From Lacunisphaera sp. (lineage in GTDB: Bacteria; Verrucomicrobiota; Verrucomicrobiia; Opitutales; Opitutaceae): DNA of 64,000 bases. The position numbers were made by a program, and so were the translations under genes. Each line of letters starts with the position of its first letter. Position 1 is the first letter of the stretch. Shown here piece after piece: positions 52,645 through 62,045 of the stretch. The stretch spans positions 1-64,000 of the forward strand of contig SIBQ01000006.1 in the NCBI GenBank assembly GCA_009695095.1, given 5' to 3'. Under the pieces are notes generated by a model. That model did no database searches and was not told the DNA's origin. It saw nothing but the letters and a program-made list of their open reading frames with translations.

Positions 52645-54531
52645 ATGACCATGCTCCAGCACGCAATCCTGGTTCTGATCCTGCCGCTTGCCTCGGCCGC
52701 GGTGATTGCGCTTTTCCTGCGCAAGCAAGGCGCGCTGGCTTCCTGGATCTCCACCGCTGCGGCCGGCGCCGTTGCGGCCATCTCTTTGATACTTCTTCTG
52801 CACGGCGAGCGCAATTTTCCAGCCTCCCGGGAGTGGCTGCGTTTCGGCGACTTCAGTGTGCGGTTGGGATTCAAGTTCGACGACCTTGCGGCGCTCATGC
52901 TGTTCATCGTCGGCTTCGTCGGCTTCCTGATCCACGTCTTCTCGCTCGGTTACATGCACGGCGACAACGCCCGGGCGCGGTTCTTCGGCGGTCTGTCCAT
53001 ATTCATGTTCTCGATGCTCGGCATCGTGCTCGCGGACAATCTTTTCATGCTTTTCATCTTTTGGGAGTTGGTCGGCTTCAGCTCCTGGCTGCTGATCAAC
53101 CACTATCACGAGAAGCAATCCGCGGCCGATGCCTCGAAGAAGGCCTTTATCGTCAACCGCGTCGGCGACTTCGGCTTCCTGCTCGGCATCCTCATGTGTT
53201 ACTGGCTGAACCACACGGTCAGCCTGACCGAACTGGCGGAAAAGGACGCAGCCGGACAATTGGTCTTTAGCACCCTGATTCCGTTGCTGCTGTTCTGCGG
53301 CGCGGTCGGCAAGTCCGCCCAGCTGCCGCTGCAGGTGTGGCTGCCCGATGCGATGGAGGGCCCGACGCCCGTCTCCGCGCTTATCCATGCCGCCACGATG
53401 GTCGCGGCCGGCATCTACATGCTTTGCCGCATCGAAGTCCTGATGGTGCCGGATGCGCTTACCATCATCATGTGGACTGGCACCGCCACCGCGCTTTACG
53501 CCGCGCTCAGCGCCGTCGTCCAGCGCGACATCAAAAAAGTGCTGGCTTACTCCACGCTTTCGCAGCTCGGTTACATGGTCGCAGCCTTCGGCCTGGGTTC
53601 GCTTACCATTAAGCACGAGATGGGCGGCGCGGTCCACGAGTTGGCGATCGCGACCGGTGTTGGCGCCGCGATGTTCCACCTGACGACCCACGCCTTCTTC
53701 AAGGCGCTGCTCTTTCTCGGCGCCGGCTCGGTCATCATCGGCTGCCACCACGAGCAGGATATCTTCATGATGGGCGGACTGCGAATGAAGATGCCCGTGA
53801 CCTTCTTCACCTTCACCATTGGCGTGCTGGCGATCATCGGGATGCCGTTCCTCGCGGGCTTCTTTTCGAAGGACGCCATCCTCTATCTGGCGATGGAGAA
53901 AAACACCGCCGTATTCGCCATCCTCGCGTTCACCGCCGTGCTGACCTCGTTCTACATGGTCCGCCTGTGGAAGATCGTTTTCCTCGGCGAGACCCGTTCT
54001 GACGTTGCCACGCATGCGCATGAGAGCGGTCTAACGATGACGCTGCCGCTGATGACATTGGCTGTGCTGTCGGTTGCCGGCGGTTACTCGGGCGTATTTG
54101 GCAAATTGGCCGGCTCCATTGCCCATCTCGTGCCCGAGGCCGAAGGTTCGGCCCATACGACCATCCCGCTCGTCTCGCTCGCCGTCATGCTGGTCGGCTC
54201 CAGCTCGGCGCTGTTCTTCTACAAGTCCGCGGCGGCCGACACGCTGGAGGAAAAGGTCCGCGTGGTTTTTGCCGGACTCACCTGGTTCAAGGAGTCCTTC
54301 GACCGGCTCTACAATTACTACGTGGCGAAAATCCAGCAGCGTTTCGCCATGCTGCTGAACTTCCTCGAGCAGATCTTCCTCGCCGGGCTCATCATCCGCG
54401 GCTTCGCGGGCTTTGTGGGCCTCGTCGGCTACAGTGCTCGGGCCCTCTACACTGGCAGCCTGCACGCCTACGTTTATTGGTTCCTGCTCGGCGCAGTGCT
54501 CCTCTGGGCCTTCGCTACCGGACTCCTCTGA
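52645..54531 (+). CDS. nuoL: NADH-quinone oxidoreductase subunit L
   Basis: NuoL is the distal antiporter-like proton pump with a long C-terminal lateral helix. The 628-residue protein has FWELVGFSSWLLINHYHEK (key Glu), FCGAVGKSAQLPLQVWLPDA, EGPTPVSALIHAATMVAAG, VVQRDIKKVLAYSTLSQLGY and the transmembrane tail ending WFLLGAVLLWAFATGLL. The order L-M-N after J-K is the usual nuo order. Confidence 0.96.
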   Translation: MTMLQHAILVLILPLASAAVIALFLRKQGALASWISTAAAGAVAAISLILLLHGERNFPASREWLRFGDFSVRLGFKFDDLAALMLFIVGFVGFLIHVFSLGYMHGDNARARFFGGLSIFMFSMLGIVLADNLFMLFIFWELVGFSSWLLINHYHEKQSAADASKKAFIVNRVGDFGFLLGILMCYWLNHTVSLTELAEKDAAGQLVFSTLIPLLLFCGAVGKSAQLPLQVWLPDAMEGPTPVSALIHAATMVAAGIYMLCRIEVLMVPDALTIIMWTGTATALYAALSAVVQRDIKKVLAYSTLSQLGYMVAAFGLGSLTIKHEMGGAVHELAIATGVGAAMFHLTTHAFFKALLFLGAGSVIIGCHHEQDIFMMGGLRMKMPVTFFTFTIGVLAIIGMPFLAGFFSKDAILYLAMEKNTAVFAILAFTAVLTSFYMVRLWKIVFLGETRSDVATHAHESGLTMTLPLMTLAVLSVAGGYSGVFGKLAGSIAHLVPEAEGSAHTTIPLVSLAVMLVGSSSALFFYKSAAADTLEEKVRVVFAGLTWFKESFDRLYNYYVAKIQQRFAMLLNFLEQIFLAGLIIRGFAGFVGLVGYSARALYTGSLHAYVYWFLLGAVLLWAFATGLL

Positions 54532-54537
54532 TCTCTG

Positions 54538-56061
54538 ATGCTAACAAACGCCCATCTTCTGCAGCTCGCCATCGCGACCCCGCTGGTCGCGGCGCTCATC
54601 ATCGCATGCGGGCTGCCCAAGCGGTTTTCCATCAGGCTGGCCGCCATTGCCTTCACCGTGCCGGCGCTCATCGCACTATGGCTGTGGTCGAAATTCCCGG
54701 CGGCGGGCGCGCAGAATTATTCCTTCCTCAGCACGACCGACACCGGCCTGTCCGCCTTTGGCCTTAGCCTGAAACTCGGGCTCAACGGCATCGCGCTGCC
54801 GATGTTCCTGCTCGCGGCCATCGTCGGCCTCGCCGCCGGCCTCTACGCCCTGCGCTCCCAGGCCGAGCGGCTGAAACTCTACCTCCTCCTGCTGCTCGTC
54901 ATGCATGGCGGTCTGTTGGGAGTCTTCGCCTCAGTGGACGTGTTCTTCTTCTACTTCTTCCACGAACTGGCGCTCATCCCGACCTTCATCATGGTCGGCA
55001 TCTGGGGCGGGCGCGACCGCAACTACGCGGCGATGAAACTGACGATCTACCTGACGGCCGGCGCGATGCTGTCGCTCACCGGTCTCATCGCCATCTACGT
55101 GAAGAGCGGCGCGAACTCCTTCGACCTGATCACCCTGCGCGAGACGCTCACCGCCGACCCGCTGCGCGTGACGACGCAGAAATACATCTTTGGGCTGCTG
55201 ATGTTCGGCTTCGGCATCCTGGTTTCGCTCTGGCCGCTGCACACGTGGGCGCCGCTCGGCTACGGCGCCGCGCCCAGTTCCACCGCGATGCTGCACGCGG
55301 GCGTGCTCAAGAAATTCGGCCTCTACGGCCTGGTCCAGATCGCGCTGCCGCTGCTGCCGGCGGGCGCCGCCGAATGGGCCTGGAAACTGGCGCTGCTTGC
55401 CGGTTTCGGTAACGTGCTGGTCGTCGGCTTTATCACCATGGCGCAGCGCGACCTGAAGCAGATGCTCGGCTACAGCTCGGTCATGCACATGGGCTACTGC
55501 TTCCTCGGCATCGCCTGCCTCTCGACCATCGGCTCGGGGGGCGTGATCCTGCTGATGGTGGCGCACGGCCTGTCGGTCGCGCTGCTCTTCCTGCTTGCCA
55601 CCAGCGTGCATCACCGCACGCACACCTTCGACCTGGCCGAGATGGGCGGGCTGGCGCAGAAGACGCCCGTGCTCGCCGCCCTGTTCTTGGCCGGCACCAT
55701 GGCCAGCATCGGCCTGCCAGGTTTCGCCAACTTCTGGGGCGAGCTGACCATCTTCGTGGCGCTGTGGAATTTCTCCCCTTGGATCACGGCCGTGGCTGTC
55801 GCCGGCGTGGTCATCTCGGCTATCTACGGCCTGCGTGCCGCCACGCGGGTGTTCTTTGGCCCGCCGAGCGAGGCGCTGCAGCGCGTCATGGCGGAGCATC
55901 CGCCGGCGGACCTCGACTGGCGGGAGCGGCTGCCCGCGCTCATCCTCCTCGCCGCGTTGTTCTTTTTCGGCTTCTACCCGCGGGCCCTCTCCGAGCCGGT
56001 CAACCAGGCGCTCACCGCGCCGCCCACCGTGGTGACCGCGCCCGCGTCGTTCCACCGCTGA
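54538..56061 (+). CDS. nuoM: NADH-quinone oxidoreductase subunit M
   Basis: NuoM is the second antiporter-like pump. The 507-residue protein has FYFFHELALIPTFIMVGIWG (key Glu), VSLWPLHTWAPLGYGAAPSS, TAMLHAGVLKKFGLYGL with the pumping Lys, and MAQRDLKQMLGYSSVMHMGY. Start 6 bases after nuoL. Confidence 0.96.
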   Translation: MLTNAHLLQLAIATPLVAALIIACGLPKRFSIRLAAIAFTVPALIALWLWSKFPAAGAQNYSFLSTTDTGLSAFGLSLKLGLNGIALPMFLLAAIVGLAAGLYALRSQAERLKLYLLLLLVMHGGLLGVFASVDVFFFYFFHELALIPTFIMVGIWGGRDRNYAAMKLTIYLTAGAMLSLTGLIAIYVKSGANSFDLITLRETLTADPLRVTTQKYIFGLLMFGFGILVSLWPLHTWAPLGYGAAPSSTAMLHAGVLKKFGLYGLVQIALPLLPAGAAEWAWKLALLAGFGNVLVVGFITMAQRDLKQMLGYSSVMHMGYCFLGIACLSTIGSGGVILLMVAHGLSVALLFLLATSVHHRTHTFDLAEMGGLAQKTPVLAALFLAGTMASIGLPGFANFWGELTIFVALWNFSPWITAVAVAGVVISAIYGLRAATRVFFGPPSEALQRVMAEHPPADLDWRERLPALILLAALFFFGFYPRALSEPVNQALTAPPTVVTAPASFHR

Positions 56062-56072
56062 TTTCCGCCGCC

Positions 56073-57590
56073 ATGTCCACCGAACTTCTCCAGGCTGCCG
56101 CTGAAACCAACCAATGGTGGGCCATCGGTCCGGAAATGATCCTGGGCTGCGCCGCGCTTGGCCTGCTGGTGCTGGAGATCGTCATGCCGAAGGATAAACG
56201 GAAGCTCATCCCCCACGTGGCGATGATGACGTTGCTGGTCGTGCTGGCCGGGGTGGGGCTGAACTTCGACACCGAATGGAAGGATCAGGAACTTTTTGGG
56301 GGGCTCATCCTGCTCACTGACGCTGGCCAGGTGGCGCGGGTGTTCTTCCTCCTGTCGTCGCTGCTGGTCTGCTACTTCGGCACTGTCTGCCTGCCGCGCG
56401 CCCGGGCGCCCCGCGTGGAGTTCTACCACATCGTACTCGTGGTGACGGCGGCCCTGATGCTGCTCGCGCAGAGCAACCACTTCGTGATGTTCTTCGTCGC
56501 GCTCGAGACGGTGACCATTGGGTTCTACATCCTCGTCGGCTATTACCGCGAAAGCACGCGGTCGCTCGAGGCCGGCCTGAAATACCTGGTGCTGGGCGCG
56601 CTCAGCTCGGCCATCATGCTCTTCGGCATCGTGTTGATTTACGGCGCCGTGGGCAAGGTGGGCCTCGAGGGCGGAGCGCACACGGGCTTCGAATTTTCCG
56701 TCGTGGCGGATTTCCTCCGGCATCACCCCGACAATTTCCTCGCGACGGCCGGCGCGCTGCTGGTGCTCGGCGGCGTGGCCTTCAAGATCGGCGCTTTTCC
56801 GTTCCAGATCTGGATTCCCGATGTCTACCAGGGGGCGCCGACACCCGTCACTGCTTTCCTCGCCGTCTCGTCCAAGGCTGCGGGCTTTGCCGTGCTGCTG
56901 ACGCTGGTGCACCGGGTCTTTGCCCCGTTGGAGGGCGTGCTGGTGCCGTTGCTGTCACTGCTCGCGGCGGCGACGATCATCATGGGCAATCTCTCGGCGC
57001 TCACCCAGCACAACACCAAGCGCCTGATGGGCCTCTCCGGGGTTTCGCACGCGGGCTATCTGCTGCTTGGCGTGACGGCCTCGATCTCGGTGCCGTGGGC
57101 GGCCGGAGCAGTGTGGTTCTATCTATTCACCTATATGCTGGCCTCGATGGCGGTGTTCGGCGTCATGGCCCACCTGGCTGGCGCCGACGACGCCGACCAG
57201 GAACTGGAGCATTACGAGCGGCTGGCCCGGGACCGGCCATTCCTCGGCGCGGTGCTGGCCATCGGAGTCGGTTCGCTCGCGGGCATCCCGCCGCTGGCCG
57301 GCTTCATGGGCAAGCTGCTGCTCTTTGTCGCGGCCTTCCAGGCGCACCTCTACTGGCTGCTTGCCGTGGCGCTCGGCAGCGTGGTCGTCTCGATCTACTA
57401 CTACTTCGGCTGGATCAAGGCCGCCTTCTTCGAGTCATGGCAGCCGTCCGGCAACGCGACGAGCCCGTCCGTCCGCCCGGTGCCGGCCGCACCGTCATGG
57501 GTGGGCGTGGCGGTGATGGCCACGCTGGCCCTGGCCACGGTGCTGCTCGGCTTCTACCAGGCGCCTCTGACCAGCTGGCTGCTGAAGTGA
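56073..57590 (+). CDS. nuoN: NADH-quinone oxidoreductase subunit N
   Basis: NuoN is the third antiporter-like pump, next to NuoK. The 505-residue protein shows FVALETVTIGFYILVGYYRE (key Glu), SLEAGLKYLVLGALSSAIML, KIGAFPFQIWIPDVYQGAPT, LTQHNTKRLMGLSGVSHAGY. ATG 56073 is 11 bases after nuoM. Last gene of the operon; no T-rich hairpin is visible before the ThyX-like gene 66 bases on. Confidence 0.95.
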   Translation: MSTELLQAAAETNQWWAIGPEMILGCAALGLLVLEIVMPKDKRKLIPHVAMMTLLVVLAGVGLNFDTEWKDQELFGGLILLTDAGQVARVFFLLSSLLVCYFGTVCLPRARAPRVEFYHIVLVVTAALMLLAQSNHFVMFFVALETVTIGFYILVGYYRESTRSLEAGLKYLVLGALSSAIMLFGIVLIYGAVGKVGLEGGAHTGFEFSVVADFLRHHPDNFLATAGALLVLGGVAFKIGAFPFQIWIPDVYQGAPTPVTAFLAVSSKAAGFAVLLTLVHRVFAPLEGVLVPLLSLLAAATIIMGNLSALTQHNTKRLMGLSGVSHAGYLLLGVTASISVPWAAGAVWFYLFTYMLASMAVFGVMAHLAGADDADQELEHYERLARDRPFLGAVLAIGVGSLAGIPPLAGFMGKLLLFVAAFQAHLYWLLAVALGSVVVSIYYYFGWIKAAFFESWQPSGNATSPSVRPVPAAPSWVGVAVMATLALATVLLGFYQAPLTSWLLK

Positions 57591-57655
57591 ACGCCTCCGC
57601 CGGCGTTTATTTCCTTCGCACCGGCGGGCGAATCTGTTTCGTGTGAGCCCGCTGT

Positions 57656-59002
57656 ATGAAGGTCACCGGTCTTGCCATTGTGCCGCCGCCCGCGGCCGCT
57701 GATTTACCCAAGGTAACCCCCGAGTTGCTCGCCTCCGTTCTCGCCCGCTACTCGCGGAGCAATGACGGCCTCGGCAAGATCATGGAGAAGGTGGACCTCG
57801 CCAACCCCAACGAGTCCATCGACCGCATCCTGAAGTTCGTCGATTACGGTCACGCCTCCATCGGCGGCCTGACCGGCGGGCTCGCCATCGCGCTCGACGA
57901 TGTGTCGATGTGGCTGGCGTATAAAATTTTCGAGTTGGCGCAGATGGCGGACGGACAGGAATCGAGCACGCGCTACATCACGATGGCCGCGACGAACCTG
58001 CCGGCGCCGGAGGAGCTCGGCCTCCCGGCGGACCTCGCGTCGCGCTGGTCGGCGCTGATGGCGATGGCGTTTACTGCCTACCACGCCGAATACGAGCTCT
58101 TGGACAAGCTTGGCGCGGCCGAACCCGGCCGCGTGCGGCTCCCGAAGGACGCGAAGCCGGCCGTCGTCAACCGGCTGCGCAAGAACTATGCGCTGGACCG
58201 GGCGCGTTATTTTATTCCCCTCGCCACCCGCACCAACCTCGGTCTCGTGCAAAGCTCGCGCATGTGGTCCATGACGGTGAAGCACCTCGACTCGCTGCCG
58301 ATGCCCGAGGCGCGAGCGGCGGCGAAGCTGATCCGCGACGAGCTGTTGAAACAGTCGCCACGGTTGATGCGCTACAGTTTTGCTGATAAATCCTACGAGG
58401 CGCAGGCGCAACAGGAGCTGGCGGCCAGCCTGTCGCTCGGCCTCGCCCGGCTCTCGACCCAGCCGCTGCCGGACGAGGTGTGGGTGAGGGTCGAGCGTGA
58501 CACGCCGCCGTGGCTGCGCGAGGAGCAGCCGGTGGCCGAGGCGCTGAAGCATCGCGCCAATCGTTACGGCTACCAGGGCAAGGCCACGCGCCGGATGCGG
58601 GTCAGCTTTGCGTGGAACAACCTGGCGATCGCCGAGCTGCGCGACCTGAACCGCCACCGCACCGGCCACCGCTACACGCCGTTGATCCAGGCCGGCTTTT
58701 ACCTGCCGCCGGGAATCGACCATGATTCGCATCAAGCCTTGCTCGACGAGCAGGCGGCGCTGACGCGAGAGCTGATGATGCGTGGTTCGGCAGCGTATGT
58801 CTATTCGCTGTTGCTCGGCGCGCAGACGCCGTTCGAGCACAGCACGCACGCGGACAAGTTCATTTACGAAGCCGAGCTGCGCACGGGCATGGGGGCACAC
58901 TTCCGCTATGCCGAGCACCTCAGCGCGGCTTTACGGGAATTCACCCGGCAGGTGCCAGAAGCGAAAGACTGGGTCCGGGAAGGCACCGCCGAGCCAGAAT
59001 AG
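57656..59002 (+). CDS. double-length ThyX-like protein (FAD-dependent thymidylate synthase family)
   Basis: The 448-residue protein consists of two ThyX-like halves. ThyX makes dTMP from dUMP with FAD and methylene-tetrahydrofolate and carries RHRxxSxNExSxRY. The N-terminal half has FVDYGHASIGGLTGGLAIAL and then LAQMADGQESSTRY (94-107), which keeps the E-S-RY end but has LAQ instead of RHR. The C-terminal half has AELRDLNRHRTGHRYTPL (RHR at 333-335), which keeps RHR but lacks the Ser/Asn-Glu part. The halves may form one composite site or the protein may have another role. No thyA is in the window to judge redundancy. Confidence 0.8.
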   Translation: MKVTGLAIVPPPAAADLPKVTPELLASVLARYSRSNDGLGKIMEKVDLANPNESIDRILKFVDYGHASIGGLTGGLAIALDDVSMWLAYKIFELAQMADGQESSTRYITMAATNLPAPEELGLPADLASRWSALMAMAFTAYHAEYELLDKLGAAEPGRVRLPKDAKPAVVNRLRKNYALDRARYFIPLATRTNLGLVQSSRMWSMTVKHLDSLPMPEARAAAKLIRDELLKQSPRLMRYSFADKSYEAQAQQELAASLSLGLARLSTQPLPDEVWVRVERDTPPWLREEQPVAEALKHRANRYGYQGKATRRMRVSFAWNNLAIAELRDLNRHRTGHRYTPLIQAGFYLPPGIDHDSHQALLDEQAALTRELMMRGSAAYVYSLLLGAQTPFEHSTHADKFIYEAELRTGMGAHFRYAEHLSAALREFTRQVPEAKDWVREGTAEPE

Positions 59003-59050
59003 GCTTGCCGCAATTTTCCGGGCAGCGGAGCATCGGGTAGCCTGCCGCCT

Positions 59051-59835
59051 ATGAGCCCGAAAACCCGCTTCAAACCGTTGCAGTTCAACATGCAGTTTGG
59101 TCAGATGTGGGATGATGCGTATCCCGACCACGCACCCGTCCGGCTGGAGCTGACCTTGGACGAAATCCGCTCGCACAATGCCGACATCGTCATGCTGCAG
59201 GAGGTCGAGCAGATGAAGCCCGGCGGGATCCAGGCCAACCCGCCCCCGCACTACACCCGGCTCCAGGCCGAGTTGAAGGGCTACGACAGTTATTTTTGCT
59301 ACCCCAAACCCGACCCGCGCGAACTGCCCTTCGGCATCGGGCTGGCGATTTTCTCCAAACCCCGCTGCGCGAGCACCTCTGCCTGAATCTGCCATCGCCG
59401 CCGGTGGAGTTCGATTTTTTCGGCGAGAAGAAAACCCCGACCGACCGGCTGCTCATCGGCGCCTCCACCACCATCGACGGCCATGTGGTGCGGCTCTTCA
59501 ACACCCACCTGCTGGCGTTCTTCATGCTCAACTCGAGCAGCGAGGTGCACCTTAACCAGCGCAACCTGGTCGAGGAGCAGCTGCGCAAGACGGCTGAGGC
59601 GCCGACACTGCTCACGGGCGACTTCAATGTCAGCAAGCACCAGTCGCTCATCGCGCAATTTTCCGAGGCTGGCTATGAGACCGTGCAAGCGAAGGAGATC
59701 ACCTGGCGCCGGCGGCCCTACGTGCTCGATCACATCTTCTACAACGAGTGGCTGAAGCCCACCGGCTGGTGGGTGAGGCCGACACCGGCCTCGGACCACC
59801 ACGCGCTGTCGGCCGAGTTCGAGTTTACCAAGTAG
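59051..59835 (+). pseudogene. endonuclease/exonuclease/phosphatase (EEP) family protein, frameshifted
   Basis: The first frame gives KPLQFNMQFGQMWDD, ADIVMLQEVEQMKPGG (EEP catalytic Glu in LQEVE) up to FGIGLAIFSK. The rest (LREHLCLNLPSPPVEF, FNTHLLAFFM, APTLLTGDFNVSKH with catalytic Asp-Asn, YVLDHIFYN, PTPASDHHALSAEFEF with the Asp-His pair) is in a different frame. One missing base at about 59359 (an A in the CCAAACC run) explains it. Members hydrolyse phosphodiesters in nucleic acids or lipids. A pseudogene or a single-base sequence error. Confidence 0.8.
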
Positions 59836-59864
59836 CCGGATGGCCGGGTTCCACCTTGCGTTGC

Positions 59865-60149
59865 TCAGCTTTTTGCCCGCCGCACACGCCCTTTCTCGGC
59901 CTCGCGCTCCTCGTCCAAGCGGGCTTTTTCGCCGGCCATCTGCTTGCGGATCTTGTCCGCCTCGTCGAATTTCTGTGCGCCCAGCGTCGTGTTGAGCTGC
60001 TGCTGCAGGAAGATTTCCCGCTCGGCAACCTTGCCCTGGTAGACGCGGTCGATTTCCGCGAGCCGGGCCTTTTGGGCCGCCGAGAGCGATGGAGTGGCGG
60101 GGTCGCTTTTGGCCAGGCGTTCCATGGCGAGTTCATAGGCGCTTTTCAT
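59865..60149 (-). CDS. small coiled-coil protein, function unknown
   Basis: From ATG 60149 the 94-residue protein (MKSAYELAMERLAKSDPATP and on) is highly charged and helical. Heptad-like stretches are AEREIFLQQQLNTTLGAQKF and KQMAGEKARLDEEREAEKGR, ending in a basic tail (VRRAKS). No family is recognised. A palindromic module lies directly upstream (60160-60268). Confidence 0.65.
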   Translation of the reverse strand: MKSAYELAMERLAKSDPATPSLSAAQKARLAEIDRVYQGKVAEREIFLQQQLNTTLGAQKFDEADKIRKQMAGEKARLDEEREAEKGRVRRAKS

Positions 60150-60159
60150 GGGAGAGGAG

Positions 60160-60268
60160 TTACCACGGAATACACACAATACACAGCAAACTTTTTAGCC
60201 ACGGATTACACGGATAGGCACGGATCAGGATTCAACCTATCCTGGTATTATCCGTGAGATCCGTGGTC
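60160..60268. repeat. palindromic intergenic module (CCACGGATTACACGG type)
   Basis: An initial ACCACGGAATACACACAATA (60160-60179) is followed by AGCCACGGATTACACGGATA (about 60197-60216). The right arm TATCCGTGAGATCCGTGGT (60249-60267) is complementary to the latter. It lies between the coiled-coil gene and the comEC remnant. Confidence 0.65.
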
Positions 60269-60287
60269 AATTTTATCTCGGGCGGCT

Positions 60288-61936
60288 TCAACCAAACTTC
60301 ACGCCCAAAATGACAATCAGCGCGAGCGCCAGCACAGGCGGCCAGTAGCCACCGTAACGCCGGGACCAACCGCCCGCCCGCCCGGCCGACATCACGGCGG
60401 TCATGACCAGGAGCGAAACCGGCGCCAGCCAGTCCGCGGTGAAGTGCGCCTTGAACCAGCCCCCAGGCAGTTCCATGCAGCGGCGCAGAAGACAGTCCAT
60501 GACGAGGATCGTGACGGCGGCGGCGGAATTGAAGAGCACGCTCAGCGGGAACAGGCCTGCGATACCGGTGAGCAGGGAAATGAACCCCGCCACGAGGGCG
60601 AGCGAGGACAACGGGATGATAACGAGGTTGGCCAGCAGGGAGCCCGGCGAAAAGACCTGGAAATAACCGATGCCCGACGGGGCGCTGGCCAGGAAGGCGG
60701 CCCAGCAAGCCGCCGCGGCCCCCAGCAGCTTGCGGCCCCTCCAGTTGATCGCCTTGTGCTGCCGGCGCCAGTCGGCCCACGGCAGCGCGGCGAATGGTTT
60801 CCAGCGCGCCACCCACCGCTCCCCCAGCGTCGCCCCCATCACCACCAGCGCAACCACGACGGAATAGGACATCTGGAAGCCGGTGCTGAAAAGCTGCAGG
60901 GGGTCGAGCAACAGGGTGAGAAGTGCGGAGGCTGCGAGCGCCGCGAGGGCATTGCCCGGCAGCCGGAAGACCTGCGAGGCAAGCAGGAAAGCGATCATGA
61001 GAAAAGAGCGAAGGGCGGGTGAACTGGCCCCGGTAATCTACACATAAAGCCACAGGACGGGCAGCGTGAGAATCACGGTGGCCCGGCGCGTCATGCGCAG
61101 CAGAGTGAACCCGCTGTAGAGGGCGGCGGCGATGACCCCGACGTGGAGCCCGCTGACGGAGAAAATATGAAACGTGCCGCTCCGCATGAAGGCATTCGTC
61201 TGCTCCGTGGAAAGCACGGCCTTTTCCCCCAGCAGCATGGCGAGGTAGATTGAGGCAATGGCCGGATGCCCGGCGAGGCCGCGGCGCAGGATCGCCTCGA
61301 GCCGGTCCTCCGCGCGGCTGCACCAGCGCTGGAACCAGCCCGGCGGCGCCACCTCCTCGATAAGCTGGGCGCGCGTGAGTTTTTTACGGATGCCTAGGTT
61401 GGCGAGATAGCCGTTAAAACCGGCCCCGGACGATTCGCGTGGCAGCGGCTCGATGACTCCACGGATGAGGTAGCGGCCCGAGCGCTGCGGTGGCACGCTG
61501 ATCTTGCGGATGGCGGAATAATAGATTCGGCGGCCGGTCAGCTCGCGGTCGGCTTCGCTGGTGGCGGTTATCTCGCCCAGGCCGGTCAAACTGTGGGCCG
61601 AGGGAGCGACCGGAAAGGCCTGCCCTGCATCGTCACGGTGACTTCGCTCGCGGGCCGTTCCTCCCAGTGATGCAACTGGGGCTGCCGGACATGGAGAAGC
61701 CCAAAGCCGCCCAACCCGGCAGAAAGAATGAGCGACAAGCCCTACACCAGACGACTGAACCGGCCGTCTTGCAGTGCACGCCATCCGGCGGCGAAGGCTA
61801 GCCCACCCGCAGCTAGGATCAGTGGCAACAGACCAAAGACGGGCGGAGGCCAGAGCTTGGCGGCGGTGAGCCCGGCCATCAGCGGCAGGAGCAGCCACAG
61901 GAGTGGCGCGCGGAGGTGCGTGGCGGGCGAAGGCAT
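60288..61936 (-). pseudogene. comEC: ComEC/Rec2-family DNA uptake channel, pseudogene
   Basis: ComEC carries single-stranded DNA across the inner membrane in transformation. From ATG 61936 the frame begins PLLWLLLPLMAGLTAAKLWP and ends at TAG 61742-61744 after FSRLV. The same frame then continues GLSLILSAGLGGFGLLHVRQ until a TGA at 61586. A one-base shift near 61600 leads to the OB-fold/competence part (TGRRIYYSAIRK, GFNGYLANLGIRKKLTRAQL, GTFHIFSVSGLHVGVIAAAL). Another TAG at 61038-61040 (WLYV-stop-ITGASSPALRSF) precedes the last helices, ending VILGVKFG. At least three lesions make it non-functional. Both TAGs could come from TGG (Trp). Confidence 0.88.
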
Positions 61937-62045
61937 GGGCGAAACTGCGCCTTGGCCCGAACGGAGCAGCGAGCCAAGCGAACAGCATTCCCCGTCGCCT
62001 TCAAACTTGTTTCTCCACCGGGGGCGCCCCAATCTGCCCAAACTC

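Noticed and set aside
52429-54021. 530-codon frame opposite nuoL
   Set aside because: Antisense shadow of a hydrophobic protein, charged composition, no motifs.
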